Assembly (NCBI RefSeq): GCF_022846615.1
Contig: NZ_AP025637.1
Location: 4,117,001 to 4,181,000, forward strand
Reading direction: 5' to 3'
Length of the DNA: 64,000 nt
DNA from: Roseomonas fluvialis
GTDB lineage: Bacteria; Pseudomonadota; Alphaproteobacteria; Acetobacterales; Acetobacteraceae
Both the position numbers and the translations under genes were made by a program. The notes under the pieces are model-generated. The model had not been told where the DNA came from. It made no database searches and worked only from the letters and a program-made list of their open reading frames with translations. This document shows positions 1 through 8,472 of the stretch, in pieces (the first letter of the stretch is position 1; each line of letters opens with the position of its first letter).

Positions 1-339
1 CGTTGCTCGCTATCACGTATCGTTTTCGCAACAAGTGATCACATAAACTTGCTTATGTATCAGTAATCACGTTTCCGTGAATTTTTTGAATCACCCTCGG
101 CGTCGAGCGCTCGGTTAAACCGCCTCGCCGTTTGGAGGGATGATCAGCGTCCAAGAGCGGACCCCTCTGTTGAAGGGGTTCACGTTCGCTCTCGGAGACG
201 CCGGGGGAGTCATGTTGGGGATGCTGATCGTGGAGCTGGCTGGGAAAATCCGTCGGCTCCACGAGATCGAGGGGCCGCGAGACGCGTCCGTCGGTAGTGA
301 AAGCCGGAGGCAGCGAAGGGGTGATGGGCTCAGCGAGGA
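1..339. other. Left-edge region without a convincing gene
   Basis: The first ~115 bases are clearly more AT-rich than the rest of the window and hold a small inverted repeat (ACATAA at 41-46, TTATGT at 53-58). This could be a promoter region of a gene outside the window or the edge of a mobile element. From 120 to 339 short open frames exist on both strands, but none resembles a protein family I know. Confidence 0.35.
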
Positions 340-550
340 ACCAGGCGCACGCACCGAAGGAGATTGTCGCAAAGCTGCGGTAGGTTGAGGTTCTCGTTCA
401 CCGGCGCAGGACGGTCGCCAACGGGGTGCGGACGATCTGCGTGACGAATCCGACCTAGTATCGTGGGCAAACGGGGGCGGTGGCTTGCAGCTTGGCCGGG
501 TCAAACGGCTGAAATAGCTGGAGTGGAAGAACGCGCAGCTGCCCGACAAC
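340..550 (+). pseudogene. Decayed IS3-family OrfA fragment
   Basis: Translating across stops and one frameshift gives the order of a typical IS3-family OrfA: a start resembling HAPKEIVAKLR, then VEVL, then TVAN..VRTICVTNPT, then (after a frameshift near 475) GGLQLGRVKRLK and LEWKNAQL. Family members read roughly EEIVAKLRQVEVL, YYRW, GGLKxDQxKRLKELExENxRL. In-frame stops replace Q in LRQ and a Y of the YYRW segment. OrfB is not visible downstream, so this is a relic and not a working element. The OrfB relic at 8112-8360 belongs to the same broad family but lies on the other strand. Confidence 0.6.
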
Positions 551-930
551 CTGCGCGGATACGAGGCGACGTTCCCAGCGGCATTGGCCGCGCGTTTGAC
601 GAGGGGCGGTGGCGGCGGATGACCGAGGCCGCAGCAACCGCGCGCAGGGGCGCACACGCGCGCGACGCCCGAAGCTTCGCGATCCGACGCATGCGAATCC
701 GCGACAGAGCCCGCGTGCGGTTCGCATGTGGCGAATGAAGGCCGGCGGGTGCCGCTAGTGCTGGTAAACGTAGAACGCGTCAGGCTGGGCAGGGTGTTCG
801 CGGTACCGAGGCTACGCGCTGGCACCCGCCCTGAACGAACGCAGCGTGCTGACGCCTCGGGGGCAGGCGGCGCCTGGGCGCGCGCGACCGTCTCGCGGGT
901 CCTCGCGCGCTTGGCCAGTCTTCTGGGCAG
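551..930. other. Gap, no recognisable gene
   Basis: This stretch follows the IS3 relic. Open frames exist in several phases, as expected at this GC content, but their translations are low-complexity Arg/Ala/Pro-rich and match no family I recognise. It is probably decayed mobile-element DNA. Confidence 0.3.
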
Positions 931-1170
931 CTAGCCAGCACCCACACCGAACTGTTGTGCCGCAAGGTTATCGCCGCCCCATCCCTGCGGCGCGGGATAC
1001 CGTTCGATCGGCTGCGGCAATTCGCGCAGCCAGGGCGGCCGTTCATCCGATGGCCCACCGCGCAGCATCGGCACCACGGCGCGCTGAGCCGGTCCCGAGC
1101 ATGCCGTCGCGAAACAAAGCACCGCTGCAACACATACGCTCAACACATTCATCTGGCGCATCGTCATCAT
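931..1170 (-). CDS. Small putative lipoprotein, 79 aa
   Basis: The protein starts MMTMRQMN, followed by a short hydrophobic stretch ending in ATAC-SG, which resembles a lipoprotein signal with the acylated Cys at about residue 24 (position -3 is Ala, not the usual Leu). The mature part is only ~55 residues, Pro/Arg-rich, with a motif PPWLRELPQPIERY, and resembles no family I know. It lies 22 bp downstream of the hydrolase gene on the same strand, so the two are probably co-transcribed. ATG codons at 1170, 1167 and 1161 are all possible starts. The reading depends on the signal-like N-terminus and tight spacing; there is no homology evidence. Confidence 0.45.
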   Translation of the reverse strand: MMTMRQMNVLSVCVAAVLCFATACSGPAQRAVVPMLRGGPSDERPPWLRELPQPIERYPAPQGWGGDNLAAQQFGVGAG

Positions 1171-1192
1171 GACATCACCCGACCCACCGGCG

Positions 1193-2191
1193 TTACGGCG
1201 CCAGTGTCCTCGTGAAGAACGCGACAACTTCAGCGTTGAAGTGCCTGATGAAGGCGCCCCGATCGAAACCTGGCGCGCTCTGGCAGATCGCGGGTGCAGC
1301 ACGCGCCAAGGCATCGGGGCAGGGTCCGAGGAAATCGAAATGCCCGGCACCGGCAACCGCGTGAACCTCTGGCGGACGAGGCAGCGCCGCACGCACTGGT
1401 TCAGCATACACGCGCGGTGGGAGTATGACATCGTCCTCGGCCTGCCAGAGCTGCACGGGCAAGGTCACCGACATCATGCCAGCTGGTGTGAATGTGAAGC
1501 CGAAGGCTGGCGCAGCGACGACGATCGCGCGAAGCCGCCCGTCACGAATGAAGGAAGGGCGATTCATCGCGGAGGTGCCTGCTGCCGCAATCTGCCCGTC
1601 GCGACGCGCGCTGGCCATCAAGCGGCAATCGTAGAATGCTGGATTTGCCTCGCAGTGCGGTGCAATGCGGGCAAGGTCAGGCACCCCGCCAGCGGTGGTG
1701 AGCACGGTGAAGCCGCCCGCTGAAAATCCAAAGGCGCCAATGCGCGCCGGATCGATCGTTCCCGGAACCCAATGCGAAACCATGTAGTCGAGAACCGCCG
1801 CAAGGCCGCGACTGCGCCCGGCCACATCGGTCGCGCGTGACTGGTCGCGATGGTTGTCGCCTGTATGGGTCGGCGCGGCGACGACGAAGCCAGCCTGCGC
1901 GAGGGCAAGGGCAGTATCGGCATGGCTTGCGAAGTTGCCACCATTGCCGTGAGAAATGACCACCAGCGGATGGCCGCGCCCCAGCACCGCGGCTTGCGGC
2001 GCGACGTCCTGCATGAACAGGCCTACGGCGGCGGAGCGTGAGGGTGCATCGCTAGGATACCAGACGGCGACCTCCAGCGCAGGCTCCGCTCCGTCCGGCA
2101 CATGCAGCGTTGTAAAGCCAACCGACGTAGCGCCGGACTTCCCCGCCAGGAGAAGCAGCACACCGAGCAGCAAGACGCGCGCGATCTTCAT
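1193..2191 (-). CDS. Secreted alpha/beta hydrolase (dienelactone/PAF-acetylhydrolase-like)
   Basis: 332 aa. MKIARVLLLG starts a Sec-type signal peptide ending near GKSGAT. The fold is that of a serine alpha/beta hydrolase: HGNGG at residues 81-85 (oxyanion-hole region), nucleophile elbow GFSAGG with Ser157, a late Asp in the QAEDDVILPP segment, and a His in AGAGHFDFLGP. A Cys pair around FLGPCPDALARAAPAIC may form a periplasmic disulfide. Family members cleave esters or lactones; the substrate cannot be told from sequence. An in-frame upstream start would add 16 residues before the signal peptide, so I prefer ATG at 2191, which has an AAAGGTG ribosome site about 12 nt upstream. The small lipoprotein follows 22 bp downstream. 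Confidence 0.85.
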   Translation of the reverse strand: MKIARVLLLGVLLLLAGKSGATSVGFTTLHVPDGAEPALEVAVWYPSDAPSRSAAVGLFMQDVAPQAAVLGRGHPLVVISHGNGGNFASHADTALALAQAGFVVAAPTHTGDNHRDQSRATDVAGRSRGLAAVLDYMVSHWVPGTIDPARIGAFGFSAGGFTVLTTAGGVPDLARIAPHCEANPAFYDCRLMASARRDGQIAAAGTSAMNRPSFIRDGRLRAIVVAAPAFGFTFTPAGMMSVTLPVQLWQAEDDVILPPRVYAEPVRAALPRPPEVHAVAGAGHFDFLGPCPDALARAAPAICQSAPGFDRGAFIRHFNAEVVAFFTRTLAP

Positions 2192-2384
2192 GACGGGACC
2201 AGCACCTTTCAACGGCCCAAGGCCACACGAGCAAGCCAAGCGGCGGCAGGGGCGAGTTTACGAGAGCATCTACGCCTGAACGCCACACCGGAGGGAGATT
2301 TTAAGGCTTTGCCCGACCAAAGCGATCGCCGAATGGCTGGACGCGCAGGCGTCTTGGCGCCGAGCGCATTTCGCGCCGGTGTCG

Positions 2385-2438
2385 CCTGTTCGCCACCGAC
2401 CGACGCTCGTTGATCAGTGTTGAGCAGATGCGATGCGT
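2385..2438 (+). repeat. Short dispersed repeat, copy 1 (second copy at 41998)
   Basis: About 54 bases align with 41998-42051 in the same orientation with only a few substitutions; both end in the shared CAGATGCGATGCG. Neither copy lies in a recognised gene. The second copy abuts the satellite-like block at 42059, so the pair may be remnants of an element end. Confidence 0.55.
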
Positions 2439-2623
2439 CGACGCGCTGTGCCCGGCGACCCGGCGGCGCTGCCACTGGCCAACGGCGGGCGAGCATTCCT
2501 GCGCCGCGGACGGGGCGCATACCGGCTCGTGTATGCCGCACAGAACCAAGACGCCATGGGGCACAGCCATGGCCGTTGGTCGCCCCTGCCCCCATGCTGC
2601 CGACGTGAAGCGCTTGAACCTGC

Positions 2624-2670
2624 TGGGGAACTGGCGGCGGGAGTGCGCCCGGGTTCGAACCGTCGCCGCC
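2624..2670 (+). repeat. Partial copy (3' end) of the ~295-bp dispersed repeat
   Basis: GGGAACTGGCGG, GGAGTGCGCCCG and GGTTCGAACCGTC occur in the same order and spacing as at the right ends of the full copies at 16483 and 27941. Upstream sequence does not match the repeat, so only the last ~45 bases survive. Read on the minus strand the segment resembles the T-arm and CCA end of a tRNA-Ser, but no complete tRNA folds here. Confidence 0.6.
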
Positions 2671-2815
2671 TGTCGAGCGGACGCCGAGGCCTGCTGCAGC
2701 GGCGGGAACCGGGGAATAAAATTCTCTGGGTGCCATGAGACGCATCCCGCCGGCTGAGTCATTTTTCGCTGGCCAACCTTGAGCGCTGGCTCGGCGGGCT
2801 ATCTCACCTCCCTAA

Positions 2816-3202
2816 CGTGCTGGATACAGCCGCACGCTGGGCATGCTGAAGCCGGGAGATCCCGTCTGGGTGAAGGTTCGCGACTACGGGTTCGTCGGCG
2901 TCGCCGCCGTGACCGGCACGCCGGAGCCCGCGCGCGACGTCAAGGTCCGCAATGAGGCCGGCGGCCTCCTGCCCGTCCTGGATGCCGTGAAGCCGGGTTC
3001 CTTCCACAGCCAGTTCATCGACGATCTCGAGAAGTGCGAGTGGTTCGTGCCGGTAGATTGGCTCGAGACGAAGCCGCAGTCGGAGGCGGTCTAAGAGATC
3101 GCCCTCGGCGGCAACCCGAACACCGCGTGCCGGTCGACAACGCCGACGTGGCGCCATACGGGCGAGACGCTGAAGTTGCGCTTCCCGCAGCATAATAGCT
3201 GA
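2816..3202 (+). pseudogene. C-terminal fragment of a PUA/EVE-like domain protein, with in-frame stop
   Basis: The frame reads GYSRTLG, MLKPGDPVWVKV, GFVGVAAVTG, then LEKCEWFVPVDWL. These match the C-terminal part of a family of large uncharacterised proteins with a small PUA/EVE-like barrel (typical pattern LxPGDxVWVxxPxxGYVGVGxVTG ... DPExCEYFVPVxWL). An in-frame TAA at 3092-3094 interrupts the frame. Homology resumes directly after it in the same frame (GGNPNTACRST, then TPTWRHTGETLKLRFP) and ends at TGA 3200-3202. The large N-terminal part is missing. An ATG at 2843 would give an 83-aa open frame, but homology already begins before it, so it is not a true start. EVE-like domains bind modified bases in other proteins; here it is a relic. 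Confidence 0.65.
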
Positions 3203-3800
3203 TGCGGCGCGGCATCGGGCCTCAGCGCGAAGGGATCGTCGGTCCTGATGGGTGACGGTCACCAGATCCAGATGCTGCGCATAGAGGATGTGCGCGAACC
3301 GGGATAACCGCTTCAGCTGCAGCCCGGCCCGCGCGCGCTGTATCGGCATGACGGGCAGGCCAGGATCGACGACCGGACCCTGCTGCCCGATGCGGCCATG
3401 TCCATGGACAGCGCCATCGAGCTGACGGGCAGGGCACACTCTGACGGTTCGACCTGGCGCGCCGCCCGCAGGGCTGGACCCGACCACACGAGGAATTGCG
3501 AGGCTGCTGCTGGCCCTGCCCCTGGCACGCGGTCCGTCCCTGCATCGCGTCCTTCGCCTCGATCGGTTGGACTTTATGCCGGGACGGGGCTCGACGATGT
3601 AGCGGCTGCGAAGAACGCACGTCGCGCCGGCACAGTCCACGGTTGAAGGACGAACATGAATACGCGCTCAGCGTTCGTCGATGCAGACTCGCGCCGTTCC
3701 TTCTACGAAATAGGCGCTGGCGTCTGCCGACGCGCTCGGACTAGCGTTTTGATCACGCTTGCCGGGCCGAGCGGCGGACCGGTGCGGGAGGGACGAACAA
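3203..3800. other. Gap upstream of the T6SS tip operon
   Basis: About 600 bases without a recognisable gene. Several overlapping open frames exist on both strands, but none shows a known domain or a good ribosome site. The last bases (GGGAGGGACGAACAA) supply the ribosome site of the DUF4280 gene. Confidence 0.4.
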
Positions 3801-4187
3801 ATGGCCCTGCACGTCGTCGATGGCGCGCTGCTGGCGTGCAGCTTCGGGGCCATGCCCTCCGCGCTCGGCGTGACGCCGGAGAAGCGGTCCAGCATCGGGA
3901 CGCCGGCGGCGAACATCCTCGACCACCTGCCCACGAAGAACATCCGCCCATTCGGCATGTGTTCCGCGCCGACCAACCCACAGGTCGCGGCCGCGACGAC
4001 GGCGGCAGCCGGCGTGCTGACGCCGCAGCCCTGCATTCCCTGCACCACGACGCCCTGGACGCCCGGCGTGCCCAAGGACCTGCTCGCGGGCGCGCCTGTG
4101 CTCAACGACACCTCGACACTGGCCTGCATGTGGGGCGGGGTGATCACCGTCACCGATGCGGGTCAGAAGACCAGCCATGTTCCCTGA
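3801..4187 (+). CDS. DUF4280 PAAR-like T6SS spike protein
   Basis: 128 aa. The sequence MALHVVDGALLACSFGAMPS is the standard opening of DUF4280 proteins, followed by the family pattern NIRPFGMCSAPTNPQV, a Cys-rich PCIPCTTTPW, and LNDTSTLACMWGGVITV. DUF4280 proteins are predicted to cap VgrG like PAAR proteins and to help load effectors onto the type VI needle. The ATG at 3801 follows a strong ribosome site (GGGAGG); a longer in-frame start at 3759 lacks one. vgrG begins 18 bp downstream, which fits a spike operon. No other T6SS structural gene is in the window, so this is an orphan tip module that would need a T6SS elsewhere in the genome. Confidence 0.85.
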   Translation: MALHVVDGALLACSFGAMPSALGVTPEKRSSIGTPAANILDHLPTKNIRPFGMCSAPTNPQVAAATTAAAGVLTPQPCIPCTTTPWTPGVPKDLLAGAPVLNDTSTLACMWGGVITVTDAGQKTSHVP

Positions 4188-4205
4188 ACCTGGCGGAACC
4201 AGTGC

Positions 4206-7200
4206 ATGGCGCTGAAGCAGAACCCGAAGAAGCGATTCCTGCAGGTCCAGACGGTCCTGAAGGACAGCGCGGACGAGGATGAGGACGACAATTTCGTCCT
4301 GATCCAGGCGCGCGGCGCCGAGAGCATGTCGGCCCCCTATGCCTACGACCTCGCGGTGATCGGCCCCAGGAAGCGCCGTCCCGACCCGGCCGTCATGGTG
4401 GGTTCGCGCGCGAGTTTCGGCATCAAGCACGTGCTCAACGAGGGCGACGACGACGTTTTCAAGTTCGTCACGCGGCACGGCATCATCGAGACCTTCGAGG
4501 ATACTGGCCCACTCGACGATTACCGGACCTATGCCATGCGCCTGGTGCCGGCCTTCAAGCTGACGGCCTACGAGACGCGCTACCGCGTCTTCGAGGACCG
4601 CACCCTCGAACAGGTCCTGCAGGAAGTGCTGCGGCCCTATCCGGAGATCGAGATCAACACGTCCCTGATGCCCGACGAGGGCAAGGAAAAGATCCCCTAC
4701 TGCGTGCAGTTCGGCGAGACCACGTTCAACTTCGTCCATCGCCTGCTGGAGCGCTACGGCTGCTTCTATCGCTTCGAGCACGAGCTGAACTTGGCGCGCG
4801 AGGTGATGGTGATGGGCGGCGTGGGCGCTCTCCCGCCGGTGCAGGTCGAGGTTGTCGACATCGATGGCGGGAACCCCAAGCACGGGCGCGTCACCGGCTT
4901 CCGCCGCACCGCGGTGATGGCGACGCGCGTCGCCAAGGTCGGCAACTTCAACGAGATCAATCCCGCCACGCCCTATCGCGGCCAGGCGGACATCGCACCC
5001 GCCTATGACCTGTGGGGCGACTTCCCACCACATGAGGCCGAGGCCTTTCCGGTACCGGCCACGGTCGCGCCCGCGCCGCGCGACTACGCGCAGCGCCGCA
5101 TGCGTCAGAACGAGAGTGGCGTCTTCGGCGCGACCGGCAGCACGCGCAATGCCGAGTTCCGCGCCGGGCGGAAATTCGTGGTCCACAAGGACCTGACCGT
5201 ATCCGAGGAAGAACCCGACAAGGGCCAGACGGGCAAGACCTTCCTGCTGCGCACCTGCTCGGTCTTCGCCTTCGACCATTCGGCACTTATCGACCTTGGT
5301 GACCGCATCATCGACATCCTGGGCGGGCTTGTCGGCCTGGGTGGCGGCAAGGAGGACATCGCGACCGCCGCGGCCAAGGGGCTGCTTGAGCAGGTCAAGA
5401 AGAACGTCGAGGGCACCGGCAAGATCATCGACTGGCTCGAAAAGAAGCCAGGTGCGGAGAACCCCTCCGGACTGCCGGGCTTCCTGAGCTCGGCCCTCGG
5501 GAGCGCGGGCTCGGCGGTCGCCGGCGCCGTGCCGTTGTTGCTCTCGACCGTGAAGAGCGTGAAGGAACTGGTCGAGTCGCTGATGAAGGAGACCAACGGC
5601 CTGTCGATCGCCTTCGACGCGTTGCCCTTCGACCCGCCGCACCTGCGCGACCTTCTGCCGATGCCCGGTTCGACAAAGCCGGTCGCGCATGGCCCGCACT
5701 TCGCGATGGTGGTGGGGCCCGACGGCATCGATACGTCGGGACGCGACATTCATGTCGATGCGCTGGGCCGGGTGCGGATCCGCTTTCCGTGGGACCCCGG
5801 CCCAGACAGCCCACACGACCCGATCGGCAAGGAGCCGCTGCAGACCGGGCGCAACACCTGCTTCGTGCGCGTCTCGGAAGGCTGGGCGGGCGAACGCCTC
5901 GGCACGCAGTTCCTGCCCCGCATCGGCCAGGAGGTGCTGGTCGGCTTCATCGACGGCGACCCCGAGCGGCCGATGGTCGTGGGACGTGTCTACAATGCGC
6001 GCGGCGGTACCACGCAGCTGCCCTACCTGCCGGCCTCGGCGCAGGGCAAGCATCTCGCGGTGCCCGACGACCTGCGCGGCACCGAAACCGACCAGGCGAC
6101 GCGCTCGGGCATCCGCACCAAGACAACGCCGCGCAAGCCCGAGGGGCAGTCGGGCTTCCACATGATGCGCCTTGATGACCGGCAGGGGGAGGAACAGTTC
6201 CTGCTGCGTTCGGAACGGCGGATGGACATCACCGCCTTCGGCTCCCGCTACGACACCACGCGGGGCAACCTGCACGTGCTGGTGGGCGGCAGTTCGCAGG
6301 AACCGGGCAAGCCGCCGCCCGGTGGGTCGATCTTCGTCACCGCCGGCGGCGAGTACGACCTGCATGTCGGAAAGGACCAGTTCGAGAGCATCGACAGCGC
6401 CATCAACATCACGGTCACAGCCGACAAGGTCCAGGATGTGGGCGCGGGCTGGTACACCTACGCCACCGGCAACGCGGTGCTCGATGCCGACGAAATCATC
6501 CTCAACGCCAAGAAGAAGATCACGCTGAAGGTGGGTGCATCCTCGATCGTCATCACCCCGGCGGCGATCGACAACGACTCCGCGTTCTACCGCGAGCAGA
6601 TGGGCGGCTCGCCGTCCAGCGGGCCGGTGATCGAGCTGACCGCGGCCGCGGATGCCGCGCAGGCCGACCCCGGCGAGCCGCCCGACTACCTGGCGCGGCT
6701 GCCCAAGGGCGGCGGCGGCGGGCGGCGCAAACACACCAAGTCGCCCCAGCGCACCGCCAGGATCTATGCGGCGAAGGACGGAACGCTTCTTGTCGGCAAG
6801 CCGGATGGCCGCGAGAGCGGGCTGCGCATCAAGACCGACGACCCGGCCTTCGCGAACGAGGTCGTCGCCGACCTCGACAGGATCCGCGAGACGCCCGAAG
6901 GCTCGAAGAAGATCGACGACGCCATCAATTCCGACAAGCCCACCGTGATCGAGAAGGCACCGTCGACCGACCCGCCCGCCACCGGCATCTCTCCCAACCA
7001 TCCGCCCGCTTCCGTGCCCGCGGGCCAGCCGACCGGGCGCACCAATCCCGACGGCACACCGGAGACGGGCACCGGCATGGGCACCGGCTCCACCATCAAG
7101 TACGACCCCTCGGCTTGGCCACGCGCGGGCGATTCCGCTTCGCCCACCAGCGCCGAGCAGCTGGAAGGATCGCTCGATCGATCAGGACAGATGCGCGATG

Positions 7201-7256
7201 GCACCGTGCCGCCGGGCACATACAATGGCCAACCCGCGCCGGGGAGCACGCCATGA
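4206..7256 (+). CDS. vgrG: Type VI secretion spike VgrG with inserted segment and C-terminal extension
   Basis: 1,016 aa, longer than the usual 600-750. The N-terminal gp27-like part includes FGETTFNFVHRLLERYGCFYRF. The gp5/OB-fold part reads DALGRVRIRFPWD, then ISEGWAGxxLGTQFLPRIGQEVLVGFIDGDPERP-like residues and GRVYN. A beta-helix-like stretch follows around residues 700-790 (DQFESIDSAINITV, KKKITLKVGASSIVI). Two features are unusual. First, at about residues 358-462 a Gly/Ala-rich amphipathic insertion separates the two halves. Second, residues ~850-1016 form an extension whose start (RIKTDDPAFANEVVADL, RIRETPEGSKKIDDAI) resembles the beginning of M91/NleD-type metallopeptidase domains but ends without any HExxH. 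The stop overlaps the next start (ATGA), so the downstream protein is translationally coupled. Confidence 0.9.
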   Translation: MALKQNPKKRFLQVQTVLKDSADEDEDDNFVLIQARGAESMSAPYAYDLAVIGPRKRRPDPAVMVGSRASFGIKHVLNEGDDDVFKFVTRHGIIETFEDTGPLDDYRTYAMRLVPAFKLTAYETRYRVFEDRTLEQVLQEVLRPYPEIEINTSLMPDEGKEKIPYCVQFGETTFNFVHRLLERYGCFYRFEHELNLAREVMVMGGVGALPPVQVEVVDIDGGNPKHGRVTGFRRTAVMATRVAKVGNFNEINPATPYRGQADIAPAYDLWGDFPPHEAEAFPVPATVAPAPRDYAQRRMRQNESGVFGATGSTRNAEFRAGRKFVVHKDLTVSEEEPDKGQTGKTFLLRTCSVFAFDHSALIDLGDRIIDILGGLVGLGGGKEDIATAAAKGLLEQVKKNVEGTGKIIDWLEKKPGAENPSGLPGFLSSALGSAGSAVAGAVPLLLSTVKSVKELVESLMKETNGLSIAFDALPFDPPHLRDLLPMPGSTKPVAHGPHFAMVVGPDGIDTSGRDIHVDALGRVRIRFPWDPGPDSPHDPIGKEPLQTGRNTCFVRVSEGWAGERLGTQFLPRIGQEVLVGFIDGDPERPMVVGRVYNARGGTTQLPYLPASAQGKHLAVPDDLRGTETDQATRSGIRTKTTPRKPEGQSGFHMMRLDDRQGEEQFLLRSERRMDITAFGSRYDTTRGNLHVLVGGSSQEPGKPPPGGSIFVTAGGEYDLHVGKDQFESIDSAINITVTADKVQDVGAGWYTYATGNAVLDADEIILNAKKKITLKVGASSIVITPAAIDNDSAFYREQMGGSPSSGPVIELTAAADAAQADPGEPPDYLARLPKGGGGGRRKHTKSPQRTARIYAAKDGTLLVGKPDGRESGLRIKTDDPAFANEVVADLDRIRETPEGSKKIDDAINSDKPTVIEKAPSTDPPATGISPNHPPASVPAGQPTGRTNPDGTPETGTGMGTGSTIKYDPSAWPRAGDSASPTSAEQLEGSLDRSGQMRDGTVPPGTYNGQPAPGSTP

Positions 7257-7873
7257 GCGCGGACGCCGCCACCTTCCGCCAGGGCGGGCTGCACCTGCAG
7301 TGCCTGCCCAACAAAGTGCCCGACGCCTTCGTCTTCGCCTATCGCGCCGAGAACCAATCCGCCGCGCCGATCTACGTGATGGACGCGATGCCGCAGGTCG
7401 ACCGCGGCACCCGCGCGGTCAGCGCCAATCCCCAGGCGGCGGCTGTCATACTGCGCGAAGACGGCATCGCGCTGGTCGGCAAGTTCATCGCCCCCCTGCC
7501 GCAGGACCGCATTCTGCTGGCGCCGGACCTGCCGTTATGTACGCTGGTCCAGCCCGGCGAAGCGATCGAGCGGGAATTGCTGATACCATTGCCGTTTGCC
7601 GAGGCGAGCCCGTTCTTCCCCGACCTGCAGCTGCGCGACTATGCCATGGCCGAGGTCTCGGCCATCGCCTTCGCCATCGGCTTCTTCGTCGCGGCCACGC
7701 CGGGGCTCTATGGCGCGCCGGCGGCTTATGCGCCGGGGTTGCACGTGATCTCGCCGACCATCGCGCCGTTCATGGCCGGGCTCGCACTGCGCACTTTGCC
7801 GGTCAAGAAGCTGGAGATCCTGAAGCGATCCGATGCCTTCCCGCGCGAATTGCGCGCGCACGCGCCTGGATGA
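7253..7873 (+). CDS. Unknown protein coupled to VgrG (possible T6SS accessory)
   Basis: 206 aa, start ATG overlapping the vgrG stop by 4 bp. The first ~130 residues look like a compact beta-rich domain (YRAENQSAAPIYVMDAMPQV, a LLAPDLP segment, LIPLPFAEASPF). Residues ~140-180 are Ala/Gly-rich and hydrophobic (AIAFAIGFFVAATPG). I do not recognise the family. Its place directly after an extended VgrG is where adaptors, immunity proteins or accessory proteins of VgrG effectors are usually encoded. The lack of a signal peptide argues against a periplasmic immunity protein, unless the hydrophobic stretch spans the membrane. Function is inferred from context only. Confidence 0.75.
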   Translation: MSADAATFRQGGLHLQCLPNKVPDAFVFAYRAENQSAAPIYVMDAMPQVDRGTRAVSANPQAAAVILREDGIALVGKFIAPLPQDRILLAPDLPLCTLVQPGEAIERELLIPLPFAEASPFFPDLQLRDYAMAEVSAIAFAIGFFVAATPGLYGAPAAYAPGLHVISPTIAPFMAGLALRTLPVKKLEILKRSDAFPRELRAHAPG

Positions 7874-8013
7874 CACCGCGCATCGCCCTCGGCTTCAGCC
7901 AGGCCGCGGCGAGGCACCGTCAGCGCGCGGCCGGGCTCGGCTCCGACGGCAGCGCGCGCCGTCAGGTGCATGGGTCCCCGGTGACCCTGCCCCCGAAGCG
8001 CCCTCGTTCATGA
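7870..8013 (+). CDS. Short ORF coupled to the T6SS operon, possibly truncated
   Basis: 47 codons, with the ATG overlapping the previous stop by 4 bp in the same ATGA arrangement used upstream. The product (MTPRIALGFSQAAARH...) is Arg/Ala-rich and resembles nothing I know. A relic of an IS3 element starts ~100 bp downstream, so a longer third gene of the operon may have been cut off here. The support is positional only. Confidence 0.3.
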   Translation: MTPRIALGFSQAAARHRQRAAGLGSDGSARRQVHGSPVTLPPKRPRS

Positions 8014-8111
8014 GCAGAGCCCGTTCTCCGCTTGACCTGCTACGCATCCCTGGACCGCCCTGCGGGTGTCATCCAGCGCTATTCGGTCGGCGTCGGCCGT
8101 GTAACGCTGAC

Positions 8112-8360
8112 TGACTTCAATAGGCTCGCCGGCGGTTCGTTGCCGATCCCGTTGAGCGGGCGAACCTCATGGTAGTCTCTACGCCAGGCCTCGCACTTCG
8201 CCCGCGCGTCGTCGAGGCTCATGAACCAGTGCGCGTTCAGCCACCCCGCCCGGAAATTCCCGTTCAGGCTCTCGATGAACGCGTTGTCCGTCGGCTTGCG
8301 CCGGGCCAGGAAAAGTCCAGCGTCACACCGCGCTGGTACGTCCAGAGATCCAGCTGCCGC
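8112..8360 (-). pseudogene. IS3-family OrfB C-terminal relic
   Basis: Read on the minus strand the sequence gives QLDLWTYQRGVTLDFS, then after a frameshift near 8305 KPTDNAFIESLNGNF and GWLNAHWFMSLDDA, RAKCEAWRRDY, HEVRPLNGIGN. This is the C-terminal end of an IS3-group integrase (rve) domain, including the catalytic Glu in NAFIESLNG. The N-terminal two thirds and OrfA are absent and the frame is broken, so it is inactive. It separates the T6SS tip operon from the photoreceptor locus and probably caused the truncation of the former. Confidence 0.8.
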
Positions 8361-8472
8361 GACCCGGGGTGGGGATCCAATCCTTCCTTATCCAAATCAG
8401 GGAGATGCGCTAGCCTTACGCTCACTCACCGGATGGCGCGGCCTGCCCGGCATAGACAAGGCGAGCTGACCC

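Larger units (their letters stand above)
2192..2815. other. Intergenic mosaic with repeat fragments
   Basis: No gene is convincing here. The region carries two segments that recur elsewhere in the window: ~54 bp at 2385-2438 (also at 41998) and the 3' end of the dispersed ~295-bp repeat at about 2624-2670. The rest looks like decayed accessory DNA. Confidence 0.4.

Noticed and set aside
3753..7001. 1,082-codon open frame antisense to vgrG
   Set aside because: Arg/Gly/Val-rich shadow of a high-GC gene; vgrG on the plus strand has clear domains, a ribosome site and operon context.
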